64,000 nucleotides of DNA, from the NCBI GenBank assembly GCA_027382625.1, contig JAJKFJ010022447.1, forward strand, positions 1-64,000, given 5' to 3'. Position numbers and translations under genes: made by a program. Positions within the stretch are counted from its first letter, which is position 1, and each line of letters begins with the position of its first letter. The notes under the pieces were generated by a model that made no database searches, was not told where the DNA came from, and was given only the letters and a program-made list of their open reading frames with translations. Positions 42,640 through 52,695 of the stretch are shown piece by piece. The stretch is from Tetmemena sp. SeJ-2015. Its lineage: Eukaryota > Ciliophora > Spirotrichea > Sporadotrichida > Oxytrichidae.

Positions 42640-43268
42640 TTCTTTGGTGTAACTAGTTAATAAGTTATTTTACTGATAAAATTTATACTCACACAAACAA
42701 TCGCACAAACACTATTACTTTATTGGAGTCTCTTTAATCGAAAATTCCAACCGCCTACACTCAAACTTATAGAAGAGAATAATATTCGAATATTTCAAAA
42801 TTAAGTTCTTCACTTTACTGGATTGTAGATGGCTAAAAATAAGATAAATATTTATCACTGCAATAGATGTAATGCTTCTTGTTGTTAATTTATAAAAGGA
42901 ATTCTAGAAAATGGAAATGATGATTTGACCCTTAAAAATTATATATACCTTATAACTATTACATAGCTAATAAAATAAAAAGTTAAGAGCTACTTATATA
43001 AGTTATTGCTCCTCTCTCAAGAATACTATTATCGAAAAGAAATGAATCCACATCCATCTTTGAGAGTGTTTTAATTACTATTTACAAGGTGAATTTATTA
43101 TGGTTGATTTAAAGGTGTACTCTCTTAGTTAATTTGTATTGAAAACCGAGAGAGATCTTGGTTCTGTTGATAAAGTGTAATAGTTTAAGTTATTCCTCTT
43201 CAGTAAGTTTTAATTCCTTCAGATGAGAATAGTGTGGATCCCACTCTTATTATAATTAGAGAACTTGC
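42640..43268. other. AT-rich non-coding region
   Basis: About 630 bp, very AT-rich, short ORFs only. Separates the MORN gene start from the protease gene end. No element recognised. Confidence 0.55.
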
Positions 43269-45049
43269 TCATATGTAAACGACTGAAATAAATATAGAAG
43301 TAAGTAAGAAAGTGAAAAGAAAATTATCATTTTTTACTGTGAGGTCTTGGTTCATTCCACAGATTCCAACTCCATTGGAGAAGGCCAGTCGGATGTAACC
43401 ATTCTCTCCCCATTGGGTGCCCCAACTGTTCCTAACTAACCAGTATTCCACGTCGTCCTCCACGCCCCATCCTACTATCACAACCGCATGGGTTAATTTA
43501 TCATAGCACTCCACAGCAAAAAAGGAGAAATATTTGCATGTCATCAGACAATTCATTAAAGCATCTAGAATACCGCTTGAGTAGTAGAGGAAGTAGCTGT
43601 TGTAGCCTGAGATAGCTATTGACACTGGTCGATTGTATACTAGTCGCTTCATGAGCTGAGGGTCTGTGAGGCCTCCTCCTTCCCAGGAAGAGATGCCTTG
43701 AATTCCCAGGGCTTATCCTGTTGCCTGACACTTCTAGTCTAAAAGCTTTAGCTTATAATGATGAATGATTGAGTCCATTAATAAGTCTTTGGAGACGTAT
43801 GGGTAGATATTCTCTCTTGCCAGCTTATTATCTTTGAGATAGTTGAAGGCGTAGTGCATGTGCCCTCCCTTGCAACCCAGATTTCCATAAGCCGACGAGC
43901 AGTCATTTATCTGCTGCTCAGAAAGATTTATGGTCGAGTACATAGAGGGTGACTTCTAATACATGGCCCACTCTAAGTATATTATACTATGAAGAAGATA
44001 TTTGTAACTCGATTTGGCAAGCTGCTGCGAAGGCGTAACACGCTCCACAAGTACTCTGATCCCTGATTGGTTAAATGCCACCCTTGCTGATCAAACTGTA
44101 ACTAGCAGGCAGTGGAGAGTCATCATAAATGTCAATTGTGAAAGGACTGGGAGGTTTTGTGGTTGTTGGCCAATAAAATAAGTATCTTTAAATTACATCA
44201 TAGGCCCTGAAGTTGTAGTAGAGGGTTTAGTTGTGGTAGGCACAGGTGTAGTAGTTGTGGTGGTCGTAGTTGTAGTGGTCGTAGTAGTTGTGCTCGTGGT
44301 TGTGGGATCATTCGTCATGTTAGGTACACCGATTCTGAAATCGCCAACTAACTTCGCCCCCAACAAGCCATTCGCAAATACCCCTCCACATTTATGGCAT
44401 ATTAATAATTCGAGGGACCGTATAGTTGTTTGATTTCAGAAAGTGTCAAGTCTGAGAATTGATTGAGGGCAAGCTTGAATTTCTTAGCCTTCTTGTTGAT
44501 AGTGTCAATTTGGTTTTTATTAGCTAGGTAGATCTGCTGCCGCATGTTGAACTCAGCCGTGCTCGTATAACTCACACTATATAAAGAGCAAAAGTTCATT
44601 CATTAAATAACTCTTTTTGAAGTTAGTCATATAGAGACCGAATTCTTTTTTCTGCTGAGTCTTGAGAGCCATAGCTGAGGTGTAGTTCATTAATACAAAG
44701 GAGGTATATTGAGTGAAGGTGTCTTCGTCTACTAGAAGCAAGCCAATTAAACTTATCAGAGAAGCGACTATCACAGCTATCAAAGCAGTCTTTGGACTGA
44801 ACCATTTCGCACGTTGACTATATATAATGCATATCTAGATAGTTGCATAATCTAGATTTTCATAACTTGACTGGTTGCTATTGCTTAACTTCCTGTTATC
44901 GCTTGTGTGGAACGAATTGTCTGATCTGAACTTTTCTCGTGGTGTGCTTCTTCATCTGAGAGCGTGCTCTCTCTTTCCGACTCTATGGGAGGTGGAGTCG
45001 AGTGGAATTAATTTTCCACTGTAGTTTATAACTCCAAGGAGTGTTGCAT
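43269..45049 (-). CDS. membrane-anchored papain-like cysteine protease 1 (C1A) with Thr-rich linker
   Basis: Cathepsin-type protease. The ATG at 45049 gives a cytosolic MQHSLELQTTVENQFHSTPPP..., then KWFSPKTALIAVIVASLISLIGLLLV, a type II membrane anchor. An I29-like propeptide follows (FGLYMTNFKKSY, NKKAKKFKLALNQFSDLT). A mucin-like Thr linker (44225-44300 region) precedes the mature domain. The catalytic Cys is in R-D-Q-S-T-C-G-A-C-Y-A-F. INLSEQQINDCS and GCKGGHMHYAFNYL follow. The His is in KLTHAVVIVGWG, with EYWLVRNSWGTQWGENGYIRL and a TGA at 43269. IESs or introns: GGCC resolved; others near 44575-44600, 44330-44410, 43985-44020 and 43500-43550 only approximate. Confidence 0.9.
44168..44206 (-). 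other. IES, pointer GGCC
   Basis: GGCC at 44168-44171 and 44203-44206. Removing 35 bp gives TTSGPTTTKPPSPFTIDIY, continuing the Thr-rich linker. Confidence 0.82.
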
Positions 45050-45559
45050 TTGCAAATAACTGATGATATTACTGCTTTTATATTTGTGTACTTAAATGGT
45101 GATAGGGAGGAGCTGCACTTGCTATAAAAATGTACGATTAATTATTACTATAATTTTATTAATAAATTACCACCTGCACACACAAAATAATATATTAAGT
45201 TTGCATCATGATTAAGATAAAGATCAATTATTTATTATGCATCCTAAATAAATAAAGCGAAAGTGAGAAAATTAAAAGTATGAGATCAGCACATCAACTC
45301 CACAAAATTAAAGATTAAAGAAAGAAAGCTAAAACATTATCAATCAAATTCCTTAAAAATCACAATCTGAGTCTCCTGTTACTGATTAATGGAAATTTCT
45401 ATAATTTAACATTTTTTGTTCCTCGATAACTTATAGTGCATTATAGAAGGGTAAGAAGAGATGGAGTCAGATTAATAAAGTTAGTGAATGTTTGAATATT
45501 TTGGAATGAAAGTCAGTTGATTCAATATCAAAGCTGTGCGATTGTGATTTTAAATTATC
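45050..45559. other. AT-rich non-coding region
   Basis: About 500 bp with no supported gene. It contains the 5' flank of protease 1 and the 3' flank of protease 2. Confidence 0.5.
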
Positions 45560-47265
45560 TATAAAATAAACCTGTAAATAAAGAATGATGTCAGTTCCCA
45601 CTTGGCAATAGCCAACTCCATCCCTCATCTCAACCCTCACATAGCCTTTTTCACCCCAGGAGGTGCCCCAAGAGTTCTTTATTATCCAATACTTCTGAGT
45701 GCCTTGTTAGCCATAACCAAAATTATTTATCACAAATCATAGATCATAAAATAAGCACAACCCATGATGGCGACTGCGTGGTCAACATCTCCTGTGCACA
45801 GATCTGAGTTGATGATTCCGCCTGTGTAATATCCGAAAACCTGATTATATGCTGACACAGCGATCGCCACTGGGTACTACTGAACGATTTATAAATTGTT
45901 CAAGAATTTGTTTTAAAGCATAGGGATAATGATTTTGAGAAGAACTGAAGACTGAGTGACGTGGCCGTAGATGACTTTGCTCACAGATACCAATCCATTA
46001 CTCTGTACAGTTAATACTTTAATCTTAATGAAAATGCTATATTGTACTTATTAGAGTTGCAGTGTTGCAGACTCCATCTCCGTTTTTATAGGGGTAGACT
46101 ACCTCAGGTACTATCTTCTGCTTCGTGAGGTACTTGAAAACGTAGAAAGGGTGACCGCCCTCACAACCTTGATTTTCCCCATAGCCGCTAGAGCAATCAA
46201 GCAGCTGCTGTTCTGATAAGTTTATTCCTTTATATCTGATTGGGTTTATTTACAAAAGCATGCTTTAAATATTGAGAAGAGAAAGTAATGAAGAAATTTA
46301 AAACTCTTGCTTTCTAGAACAGCCACTGAGGCAAAGCAATAGCAACTACCACAGTTCTTTTAGTCCTTGACCGGAGAGACTCTCCCGTTCTGAATCCAAT
46401 TGAAGTCTGCTAACACTCGTGGCTTTAATTTATCAATCGCTGTATCCTCACTTAAGAATCGCTTTTCATTGAACAAACATTTATTTATTTAAAAACGATA
46501 TTCAGTATTCTCGGTTTGTTAATGCCATTCTGCAAAAGAAGACTCTGAATTTGAAGTTTCTTAACCTTATTTGTCTTCTTCCTTCTCTTTAAGTTCTTAT
46601 TCAGTTTGTTCACCCCCATCAGTAGTTCTCCCTTCGAGAATAAGTTCTTCGTATTCCTTGAAGCTCTAATCATTAGCATCGCCCCATTTTTCTAGAATTT
46701 ACAACGATTTTGTGAATTCCTCCAAGTCTACTTTATTTTCAGAGGGAGGCTATCTTAATGAACTTAAAATATAATTCACAAATCACAAGCGTATCATAGA
46801 TTAAAAACTAAGCTCTTTCAGTTCTTGCTCAGTAAGATCTGCCAGCCAAGTCACTCCAACTGTGAAGGTATTCCTTTTATCGCTGTTAATTTCCTAGAAT
46901 CCTTTCCTTATTTCGAGTGAATATTACTCATAAATAATTAATTTACCATTCTTAAGATGGTAATTCCTAAACTCCATTTTATTTATGCAATATTTCAAGT
47001 CTGTTTTTAAACTCCAGCAGACTGTTGTACTGCTTGTTATACTTATTTACGAATTCTGTGAACTCATAGTAGAGCTGTTTTCTTTGCGACTAGCTCATTT
47101 CTTGGTTAAAGCCATTAGGCATTATTGAGAAGAGAAGGAGAAGGAGGGCTGTACCAATTCCCAAGATAGTTGCAATAGATGTTAATAGTCTCTTCTTTTC
47201 CACTTTATTAAGCTGTTTTGTTGAGCAGGACTTGAGTTCTCACATTCTAGATGATGGTCAAGCAT
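45560..47265 (-). CDS. membrane-anchored papain-like cysteine protease 2 (C1A)
   Basis: Likely start at 47265 (MLDHHLECENSS). The anchor VEKKRLLTSIATILGIGTALLLLLFSIMPNGF is in another frame, so an insert lies about 47190-47240. The propeptide QLYYEFTEFVNKYNKQYNSLLEFKNRLEIL follows. The 46480-46990 part is poorly resolved. Mature domain: PVKDQKNCGSCYCFASVAVLES (catalytic Cys), INLSEQQLLDCSSGYG, GCEGGHPFYVFKYL, VYPYKNGDGVCN, QYPVAIAVSAYNQVFGYYTGGI, VDHAVAIMGYG (His), YWIIKNSWGTSWGEKGYVRV. IESs with pointers GGTT and AGTA are resolved. The stop is uncertain (about 45460-45560). Adjacent to protease 1 on the same strand, so probably a tandem copy. Confidence 0.85.
45715..45762 (-). other. IES, pointer GGTT
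   Basis: AACC on + at 45715-45718 and 45759-45762. Removing 44 bp gives HAVAIMGYGQQGTQKYWII. Confidence 0.94.
45999..46048 (-). other. IES, pointer AGTA
   Basis: TACT on + at 45999-46002 and 46045-46048. Removing 46 bp gives CNTATLISNGLVSVSKVIYG. Confidence 0.82.
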
Positions 47266-47502
47266 TTTATTGGGCCCTTATTTTCTTATTAATTTATTCT
47301 AACCCTTGATTAAATCTGACAACTTACACTAGTAGTAGAATTAAATTTGCAAATAGAATTATTGCTTAATGTATTTATCTATGCATTTGCTTAATTTATT
47401 ACGTCAGTTCTATTGAAATGACAATAGAAAAGAGAAAGAGTGTGTAATTTCTACTATACTCATGTACTTCTATTGCACGAATGTATCTTTCTAAAAGTCT
47501 AT

Positions 47503-48759
47503 TCATGCTCTCTAACACTCTCTTCTTCTAATCATCTCCTTCATGTATCTCACTAACTCTTCTTTATTGTTTGCTGTTGTAGTCTGGCTGCTTTCTGTTC
47601 TTGGCGAGCACAAGAGTTTTCCAATGTTAGCATTTACTAAAAATGACGAAAAATAATTTATAGAGGGTGTATTATGAACTAGAGTAGTGACTGTGGAGGT
47701 GAGGCAGAGGTAGCCATCAGCCCAGAAAAAGAAGTATTTGTGCATGCCGAATACCACTCTCCAGGGGTCGTTGTCAATTCCACAGAGGGTGTGGTTCAAG
47801 TTAGCCCAAGTCAGAGAAGACATGGGGGTCAGGAAGAATCTCATGTACAGGGAGAAGAAAACGAACCCAAGGAAAGGCAGAGGGGAAAGTCAAGGAGTCA
47901 GAGGCACGATAACGCCCAGCCAAAAATATCACTAAAGGAGCTAGGAAAAGCTGCAAATGCGTGCTGAACATAGTAGAGGGTGTGCTCGAAAGGAGAGAGC
48001 TTCCTCATTCTCAGCAAACACTATTCCTAATATCCTATATGCCAAGGTAAATAAGCAGACATGGCAAGAGAAGAAAAACTTACGCTCCAAATGTACCCGA
48101 GAGACCAAAGCAAAAGAGAAGATTTGAGAACCTGCTGAAAGGCAAAAGTGAAACCAATCCAAATACAAACTATAAGGAGATTTAGTGATAGGTTATAGAT
48201 GGCTTTATCAAAGATTTTTTAGTTTATACTTTCCCTTTATGCATCTAGTTCATACTTACAGTTATGATGTGACAAGGATTCAGAATGAAGATTATTGTAT
48301 TGGTCTAAGACTTCAGGTAAAGTTGCGATATGATCATTCCAAAGCATAGCAAGCCCTGCAATACCTCAATAACTCTAGGTCCTGTACCTAATCCATTTTA
48401 ACTTGTTAATTCTCTTCTTCTTCTATCACTCAACTTCACAAGCGTATTCAAACCTGCGATGAGAGTGTACAAATGCCAGGGCAACTATTTAAAATCAGCA
48501 ATTTGGAAAGAAGAATTTGATGTAATCATGCATTCTCGTTGAGATAGATGATTAGGAAAAAGTTTCTCTATTTGCTAAAAGCTGTACTTACAAGTGCAAG
48601 AATGAGGACATATTTAAAGCCAAGTGAGCTTTCCTGATAGCACATATTGCCTCCATTGAAAAGAGTTTCATAGGTCTCGTTATAAACCCCTTGCAAGAAT
48701 ACTTGGCGCACGTAGCCTTGTGGCGTCGAGGGGTCAGCGAAGAAAGCTGTTGGAGCCAT
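47503..48759 (-). CDS. TMEM164-like multi-pass membrane protein
   Basis: The ATG at 48759 starts MAPTAFFADPSTPQGYVRQ. Membrane segments follow in several exons: YVLILALVSTAF, VIEVLQGLLCFGMIISQLYL, then the motif IIFILNPCHIIT (N-P-C-H is a hallmark of the TMEM164 family), SLLLWSLGYIW-type sequence, HTLYYVQHAFAAFLAPLVIFLAG and MRFFLTPMSSLTWANLNHTLCGIDNDPW. TGA at 47503. Human TMEM164 is an acyltransferase of ether phospholipid metabolism; the family call here rests on the N-P-C-H motif and topology from memory, so function is inferred. Introns or IESs about 48480-48560, 48190-48260 and 47990-48090 are approximate. Confidence 0.6.
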
Positions 48760-49239
48760 TTTAAGCTTATAGTTCTACAAAATTATTCTATATTTATTAG
48801 TTTAGGCTTTTAATTTAAAAGATAGTACTTTGATTGATTAAGTCAGAAGGCCTTTCAGTAATTATAAAATGACTTATTCAAATCTCCTATTCTATACTTT
48901 CAGAGGAGTGATTTGCGGCTCCTAAAAATTTACAAATTATGGATTATCCTTACTGTGAGAAAAAAGGAGCAGTGTCAAATTTTGTTTATCATGATAACCT
49001 TTAATTTCTTGCAAATTTTTCCCATCTGTAAATCATAAGTTATAACCTCTCATAGTACTTATATTTTGAGATACTTTGAATATAAAATATATCTCACTCA
49101 CTCTTGTAGTATATAAAAATACAATAACTATTTGATATTCCTAGAGCAGCTGACATCTTGAAATTCCTTATCTTTTCTGCAACTCTTTATAGATTACTCT
49201 TGATTATCAGTTTCGAATAACGATGCAATCGGATTCCAA
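48760..49239. other. AT-rich non-coding region
   Basis: About 480 bp between the TMEM164-like start and the Rab gene end. No gene or repeat recognised. Confidence 0.55.
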
Positions 49240-49925
49240 TCATAATGCCTGCGTCAGCTCCTTAATCGAGTACTTTTATTTGATGAGGTTCGCTGCCTTA
49301 TAGAAGAGCTGTGTTATGTTATCGTCATCCAATAGTGCAGACGTCTCAAATAAATCTAACCCCTGCCTATCTGCGAACTCCTTGCCCTTCTTGAAGTCCA
49401 CTTTCCTCTCTCCTTTTGGAAAATCGCATTTATTTGCTACTATAACTTTGACCAACTTCTCCTAATCTGCGTTGTCATTCAATTACTAAAGCCATTCTTC
49501 CGAGCCCCTGAAACTCTACTCGTCCATAACTGAGTAGCAAATAATTGCGGCATGTGCACCACGATAGTAGAGAGGCGCAACTGACTTGAACTTCTCAGCA
49601 CCGCCGGTATCCCAAATGTGTAATCGGAGTTGACTGCCGTCCTTGAGTGTGATGTTCTTTTAGAAGTAGCTTGCTCCTACAGTAGCTGATGGGTTGTCAT
49701 TGAACACTCCTTCTTTAAAGCGTAGTAAAGAATAATTTAAAGATTTATTTATTATAGTGCAATTGAGGTCTTGCCTACTCCAGAATTGCCAATAAGTACG
49801 ACCTTAGCTTCTAGCTTTTGATCTGCCACTCCGGAGCTTGGGTGGTTATTGGAGCTAACCTTAAGTCCAGACTTTCCTTTTTACTTATTGTTACTTGGAG
49901 TGCTTTTTTTGTTACAATTTCCCAT
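49240..49925 (-). CDS. Rab-family small GTPase with N-terminal acylation motif
   Basis: The ATG at 49925 gives M-G-N-C-N-K-K-S, fitting myristoylation (Gly2) and palmitoylation (Cys4). G-motifs: GNSGVGKTS (P-loop), an ATVGASYF switch I, WDTGGAEKF where most Rabs have DTAGQE, NKCDFPKGE (NKxD) and ETSALL (SAK-like). The protein ends KQKYSIKELTQAL without the usual C-terminal prenylated cysteines. The N-terminal lipidation and missing CC tail parallel plant ARA6-type Rab5 proteins. Replacement of the catalytic Gln by Ala predicts slow GTP hydrolysis. One IES (pointer ACTA) sits right after the P-loop helix. TGA at 49240-49242. Confidence 0.92.
49723..49758 (-). other. IES in Rab gene, pointer ACTA
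   Basis: TAGT on + at 49723-49726 and 49755-49758. Removing 32 bp gives GVGKTSIALRFKEGVFNDNP. Confidence 0.93.
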
Positions 49926-50166
49926 TAAAAGGACTAAAGATTATAAATATATAATTAGCGTGTGCACTCATCATCATCATAATCATAAAGTTTGCATTAT
50001 GATCAAGCAAATCAGAAGACTACCTTAGCGAAAAATTCAATCATACGAATTCAATCTTATGAAGATTAAGAAATGTAGATTTCTTGAGAGGGATTTTGAA
50101 CTGAGCTGTCTCAATTTTAAAATATAAATTGCTTAAAAATGATTACCCTGGTTTGGAAAAGAGAAG

Positions 50167-52503
50167 ATGTCTGCTAAAGTAAGTTTTTAAGTTCACTTAG
50201 ATCTTTTAGGTGCTAGCTATCCTACAGCAAGAGAAGGTCATACGTTTACCTATATATCTTCTATTCAAATGTACTACCTATTCGGAGGCATTTCAAGCAA
50301 GAGGCATAATGAACTCTTCGTCTACGACTCAAGTAAGAATTTTTCAGTGGCAAAACTACATTTGAACATCATGCAGAGTCTAAAATTTGCAATTAGAGAC
50401 AAATGGTTGGAATCTGATTGACTCCAAGGGAAAGGGACCGATTGCACGCTGCTATCACACTGCATGGTTTGATGAACCTCATCTCTTCATTTAAGGTGGA
50501 AAATAGTCAGACAAAGGGTAGCTTAGTGATGTCTACTGCTTCAACATTTAAAATGAGAGCTGGAAGAAGTTCTTCTCGATGGAGAGTCCTTTGCCAAGAT
50601 CACAGCACGCCTCTCTGCTATTGCAACCCTCACATGCTCTTATCTTCGGTGGCTTTTGCATTTCCAAGAATCTGCTTCTCAATGACATCTGGACTTTCGA
50701 TTACTCTCAAGTGCCCTTCTCCTCATCTAAGTCTAACGAGCTTCCAGGAGGATAATGGCAGAAGGTTACAAATCAAAGTGGAAATATCCCTAAAGGCAGA
50801 AGAGGTCACACACTCACTAAAGTCCCTAATCAAGCAAAGGCAATTCTCTATGGTGGTTTCACTTATTTGAGCAACGCAGCTGGCTAAGTGCAGGATAACT
50901 AGTTCTACATACTTGACCTGAAGAATTGGAGCTGGAGTCTGCTCAGTTTCATGGGATAGTATCCTGAACCTAGAGCTTTACACATTCTGCAGTTCTTCAA
51001 AGAGACACAACTGATCCATATTATTCAATAATTATCAATATCTTTAATTCTGATAATCTTTGGAGGCATTTCCTCTGATGACTGTTAGGGAGAGTAGAGA
51101 CCTAAGGTCTTTGATGACTTTCACATGCTAGATCTTAAAGAGAACTTCTTCTCAGCTCCTTTCACAGCCAATATTAGACCCTCTGTGCGTTATGGACATG
51201 CCTGCGACTCAAATCTTAGAACTTTGCTAGACAACTAAGCTCACCCTAAAGATAACCCGAATGAGAGTGAGGAGCTGATGCATGAACTTATCATCCTAGG
51301 TGGTATGGATTCTCAGTACTGCACTATGGATCCCTACATCCTTCAGGAAAAGGTAATCACTGAGCACACTAAGTGGGAGTTAGCTAGGGTCACTAAAGTC
51401 AAATCAGAGAACGATGCCAGCAACTTAGAATCCATAGTGAAGCTAGCGAACAAGAATATTATGGAGAATAGAAAGATCATCGCACAACTTGAGCGCAACC
51501 TCTCAGACATGAGTGAAGAGCTCGCTTCTCTCAAGTATCGTAAACGTCAATATGAGGATGAGTTAAGTCTGAAAGTAAAATCTTACAAGGAGGCAGTGAA
51601 GTAATTTCAAGAGCAAGATAAGCGCCTGTAAACTGATAAGCAACGCCATCTCGATAAAATATCTGCCATGGAGCAGTTGATCGAATTAGAATAGAAAATG
51701 CAAGCTGTCATAGTCAGAAAGATAGACGTAATTGAGCGAAACTTCGCTAAGAGTGAGCAGTTTCTTATCACTCTTGACTCTTTCCTAAATACAGCCAAAG
51801 CTAAAGTCAACCACTCACAGATTATGATGGGAGGAACCGGTATGGGTGGCGGTCCAAATGCAGCCGCAGCTGGGGAGGTGGATTTGGCTTTCCTAGACTC
51901 CCAAAAGAATCAGCATAAACAGAACCTGAAGTAGATCATGCACTACTATCATAGCTTTGAACAAAACCACAAAGAAATTACTGAGAAGCTTGGAAAGCAA
52001 AGGTTATTAAATGAATAAATAATAATTTATGGTCAAATTAAATCATAATTTTTAAAAGGGTAGAGTAAGAAAAGTTTGAGTAAGAGATGGAAATGCTAAA
52101 AGAGATACCGATTGAAAGAGCTGAACTAAGAACCACACTCAAATCATTAGAGGACAGCAATAGAATTTTAGACTGATATACATGTAAAAGCAAATCTTAT
52201 TTCAATAAATATTATCATTGTAGCAATTTAAGCTCGTAGAAAAGAAAATATCAAAATTATTAAGACAAATATAGAGCAAAGATAATTAAGCTAAGAAAGT
52301 TGAATAAGGGATGAGTAAGGTCAAGTGATTTTCAGAAGGCATCTCTGAAACTCACTGAAAGAGAAAAGGAGGTGATCCAAGTCAGCATTTAGTTGGGGTC
52401 ATTCACAAATTAGGAGGTTTTCAAAGCTGCTGGGGTACATTTGGTAGTCTTACACACTTGCTCATGCTTGCAGTCAATCTTCCCACCTCTCACTTTAATT
52501 TGA
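50167..52503 (+). CDS. Kelch-repeat and coiled-coil protein
   Basis: The ATG at 50167 starts MSAKVSFQVHLDLLG. Kelch blades: ASYPTAREGHTFTY..YYLFGGISSK, ARCYHTAWFDEPHLFIQGGK, PLPRSQHASLLLQPSHALIFGG, RRGHTLTKVPNQAKAILYGG, PEPRALHILQFF..LIIFGGISSD and RPSVRYGHACDS..IILGGMD. About 300 residues of coiled coil follow (NLESIVKLANKNIMENRK, MSEELASLKYRKRQYEDEL). An intron at about 50332-50385 and four IESs (CTGAT, AAAGG, AGCAAT, AAGG) are inferred. The final segment VIQVSIQLGSFTNQEVFKAAG ends at a TGA near 52501. Kelch plus coiled coil suggests a cytoskeletal or ciliary scaffold, but no specific orthologue is assigned. Confidence 0.88.
51011..51054 (+). other. IES, pointer CTGAT (length divisible by three)
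   Basis: CTGAT at 51011-51015 and 51050-51054. Removing 39 bp gives KETQLIIFGGISSDDC. The frame is open with or without it, but the insert disrupts a Kelch blade. Confidence 0.85.
51999..52059 (+). other. IES, pointer AAAGG
   Basis: AAAGG at 51999-52003 and 52055-52059. Removing 56 bp removes a TGA and gives KLGKQRVEQEKFEQEMEML. Confidence 0.88.
52156..52227 (+). other. IES, pointer AGCAAT
   Basis: AGCAAT at 52156-52161 and 52222-52227. Removing 66 bp gives LEDSNLSSQKRKYQNYQDK. Confidence 0.8.
52306..52339 (+). other. IES, pointer AAGG
   Basis: AAGG at 52306-52309 and 52336-52339. Removing 30 bp deletes a TGA and gives RKLNKASLKLTEREKEV. Confidence 0.65.
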
Positions 52504-52695
52504 CTTCTAAGAAAAAATATATAATTAAACTTAAGAGAGATAGAGTAAGAAGAAATCACAGAGCGACAAGCGCACACTCTCAGCTTCATTGGTGTTGGTT
52601 AACATTATTTTTTAAGTTATAGTGATCACTCAGTCTCTTTTCGAATACTTTCATCCCCTTCATATAGTTAGTCATTTCTAATTTCGCATCATCAT

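Noticed and set aside
44225..44300. Tandem ACT/ACC repeat as a regulatory or CRISPR-like repeat
   Set aside because: In frame it encodes the Thr-rich linker of a cysteine protease.
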